From: GCA-2701705 sp036163455
GTDB taxonomy: Bacteria; Pseudomonadota; Gammaproteobacteria; GCA-002705445; GCA-002716945
NCBI GenBank assembly: GCA_036163455.1
Contig: JAYZKL010000051.1
Location: 1 to 8,606, forward strand
DNA length: 8,606 bases
Reading direction: 5' to 3'
Shown here: one piece after another, positions 7,437-8,606 of the stretch
Layout: each line of letters starts with the position of its first letter
Numbering within the stretch: position 1 is the stretch's first letter
Notes under the pieces: model-generated
The model's input: only the letters and a program-made list of their open reading frames with translations
What the model was told of the DNA's origin: nothing
Databases searched by the model: none
Position numbers and translations under genes: made by a program

Positions 7437-7445
7437 TGATATAAT
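7437..7445 (+). promoter_or_regulatory. Extended -10 promoter of rpoD
   Basis: The nine bases read TGATATAAT, a perfect extended -10 (TGnTATAAT), with the hexamer at 7440-7445. The best -35 is a TTGTTT at 7415-7420 with a 19-bp spacer, a poor match, which fits an extended -10 promoter that does not depend on -35 contacts. Initiation would fall near 7452, leaving a leader of about 20 nt before the ATG at 7472. Confidence 0.65.
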
Positions 7446-7471
7446 ACAACATTTTTAAGCAACTTTATATC

Positions 7472-8606
7472 ATGGCCAATTCTAATTTTTCGAAAACCAA
7501 ACAAAAGGAAATAAAAGCTCTTATAGAAAAGGGTAAAAAACAGGGTTATCTTATAATTTCAGAGATAAATGATATTCTTCCTCAAAATCTAAATGAAGGA
7601 GATCAAATAGATGAAATCAAAAAGCTAATCAGCAACCTCAAAATTAAAGTCGTTGAAAAAGCAACAGACGCAGATAATGTTGAAATTCTTCAAGAAGAAG
7701 AGGTGGCTGATGATGATAAAGATTTAGATGAAGAAGAGGTTGTACAAGTTCTAAGTAGTTTAGATGAAGAATTTGGAAGAACTTCTGATCCAGTAAGGAT
7801 GTATATGCGAGAGATGGGGACAGTTGAGCTCTTGGATAGAAGTGGAGAAATTGAAATTGCAAAAAAGATTGAAGAAGGTCAAAAATTAATCTATGAGGCT
7901 ATTAAACGATTTCCCGAAACTGTTTCATTTTTTCTTAAAACATTTGATGATAATGAAGAAATTGAATCATTAATATCAGATTATATTTTAGACATAAGAG
8001 ATTCGAGTGATGAAGAATTTAAAACTGACAAATTAGCAGAAAATAGTAATGAAAATAATATAAATGATAAAAAAAGTGATGAAGAAGATATTTCGGATGA
8101 ATCTGAAGACATGGATAGTGATAACGAAACATCTTTAACTGATAATTCGCCAGATAAAGAACAAGTTTTAACTGCAATAGAAAATATTAAAGAACTATAT
8201 AATGAATATCAAAAATTAAAAGAAAAAAAGAATAAAAAATATAAGGATGTATTTGAAAAGATAAAAATAGAAATCTCTAATTTTAAGTTCACCAGTTTAT
8301 TTATAGAAAAACTCACGTCAAGAATTGAACATATTTCATACTTAATTTCAAAAAATGAAAAAGAAATTTATCTAAGTGCTTCAGAAAATTTGAAAATTGC
8401 AAAAAAAGATTTTTTAAAAGACTTTAAGAATAATGAGACCAATAAGAATTTTGCCGATAACTTATTAAAAATAAAAAGTGTATCAAAAGAAAAAACAGAG
8501 ATTTTTATAAAACAAGTTACTAAACACCAAGGTAAATTAAAAGAAATTGAAGTAGATCAAGATATAACTATAGCTGAAATAAAAAAGATTAATAAAGATC
8601 GAAGGA
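7472..8606 (+). CDS. rpoD: RNA polymerase sigma factor RpoD (sigma-70), N-terminal part, cut by window end
   Basis: This is the housekeeping sigma subunit that directs RNA polymerase to -10/-35 promoters. The 378 visible codons match E. coli RpoD in order. Region 1.1 runs about 10-65, with GKKQGYLIISEINDILP close to the E. coli GKEQGYLTYAEVNDHLP. An acidic linker with VQVLSSLDEEFGRTSDPVRMYMREMGT follows, leading into region 1.2 (about 103-136). A long non-conserved region (about 137-360) contains an acidic, serine-rich patch near 202-219 and lysine-rich helices. The window ends at IKKINKDRR, aligning just before region 2. The core-binding and DNA-recognition regions 2-4 are therefore not seen. 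The frame has no stop up to the edge. The ATG is the only possible start after an in-frame TAA at 7442-7444, and it lacks a Shine-Dalgarno. The presence of the NCR supports a proteobacterial, gamma-like origin. Confidence 0.96.
   Translation, partial: MANSNFSKTKQKEIKALIEKGKKQGYLIISEINDILPQNLNEGDQIDEIKKLISNLKIKVVEKATDADNVEILQEEEVADDDKDLDEEEVVQVLSSLDEEFGRTSDPVRMYMREMGTVELLDRSGEIEIAKKIEEGQKLIYEAIKRFPETVSFFLKTFDDNEEIESLISDYILDIRDSSDEEFKTDKLAENSNENNINDKKSDEEDISDESEDMDSDNETSLTDNSPDKEQVLTAIENIKELYNEYQKLKEKKNKKYKDVFEKIKIEISNFKFTSLFIEKLTSRIEHISYLISKNEKEIYLSASENLKIAKKDFLKDFKNNETNKNFADNLLKIKSVSKEKTEIFIKQVTKHQGKLKEIEVDQDITIAEIKKINKDRR

Noticed and set aside
7355..7471. tRNA, riboswitch or small RNA in the divergent intergenic region
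   Set aside because: The region is only 117 bp and A/T-rich, with no cloverleaf or strong stem-loop. The two promoters account for most of it.
7644..7862. Minus-strand open frame of 72 codons opposite rpoD
   Set aside because: It is leucine/histidine/proline-rich low-complexity sequence, the mirror of acidic GAA/GAT codons in rpoD. It has no recognisable motif or start signal.
8075..8130. Acidic, serine-rich low-complexity patch in RpoD
   Set aside because: E. coli RpoD also has an acidic run in the non-conserved region, so this is ordinary lineage variation and not an insertion or frameshift.

Overview
This AT-rich window (roughly 30% GC by eye) looks like bacterial chromosome from a low-GC gammaproteobacterium. 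A marine, streamlined type such as SAR86 or a similar lineage is a guess. The taxonomic argument rests on three things: the RpoD N-terminus is of the E. coli type, with a long acidic non-conserved region; GAPDH carries the motif typical of beta/gammaproteobacterial Gap around residues 182-216; and pyruvate kinase is PykA-like. Low GC and very tight gene packing add support.

Layout: positions 1-165 hold the 3' end of an unidentified plus-strand gene, which stops 2 bp from the convergent end of a long minus-strand operon. Read in the direction of transcription (from about 7381 down to 168), the operon encodes a peroxiredoxin-like CXXC protein, transketolase (tkt), glyceraldehyde-3-phosphate dehydrogenase (gap), phosphoglycerate kinase (pgk), PykA-type pyruvate kinase (pyk) and a eukaryote-type class I fructose-1,6-bisphosphate aldolase (fba). 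The joints are an ATGA overlap (tkt/gap), a TGATG overlap (gap/pgk), a 3-bp gap (pgk/pyk) and a 12-bp gap (pyk/fba). Between the redox gene and tkt lie 19 bp that contain most of a 7-codon mini-ORF. A 117-bp divergent intergenic region (7355-7471) carries a perfect TATAAT on each strand and an imperfect inverted repeat between them. Beyond it the plus strand encodes the first 378 residues of the housekeeping sigma factor RpoD, cut by the window end.

How the genes work together: aldolase, GAPDH and PGK interconvert fructose-1,6-bisphosphate and 3-phosphoglycerate. Pyruvate kinase pulls carbon to pyruvate with ATP formation. Transketolase links the triose/hexose phosphates to the pentose phosphates. 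Triose-phosphate isomerase, phosphoglycerate mutase and enolase are not in the window, and neither are RuBisCO or phosphoribulokinase, so no autotrophic role can be read from it. The head gene suggests, by position only, a redox or stress link.

I found no mobile element, CRISPR array, tRNA, rRNA or clear riboswitch, and no convincing undescribed system. The points worth a second look are small: the mini-ORF joint before the GTG start of tkt, the symmetric divergent promoter region, the class I aldolase at the end of this operon, and a histidine in a normally proline position of pyruvate kinase.
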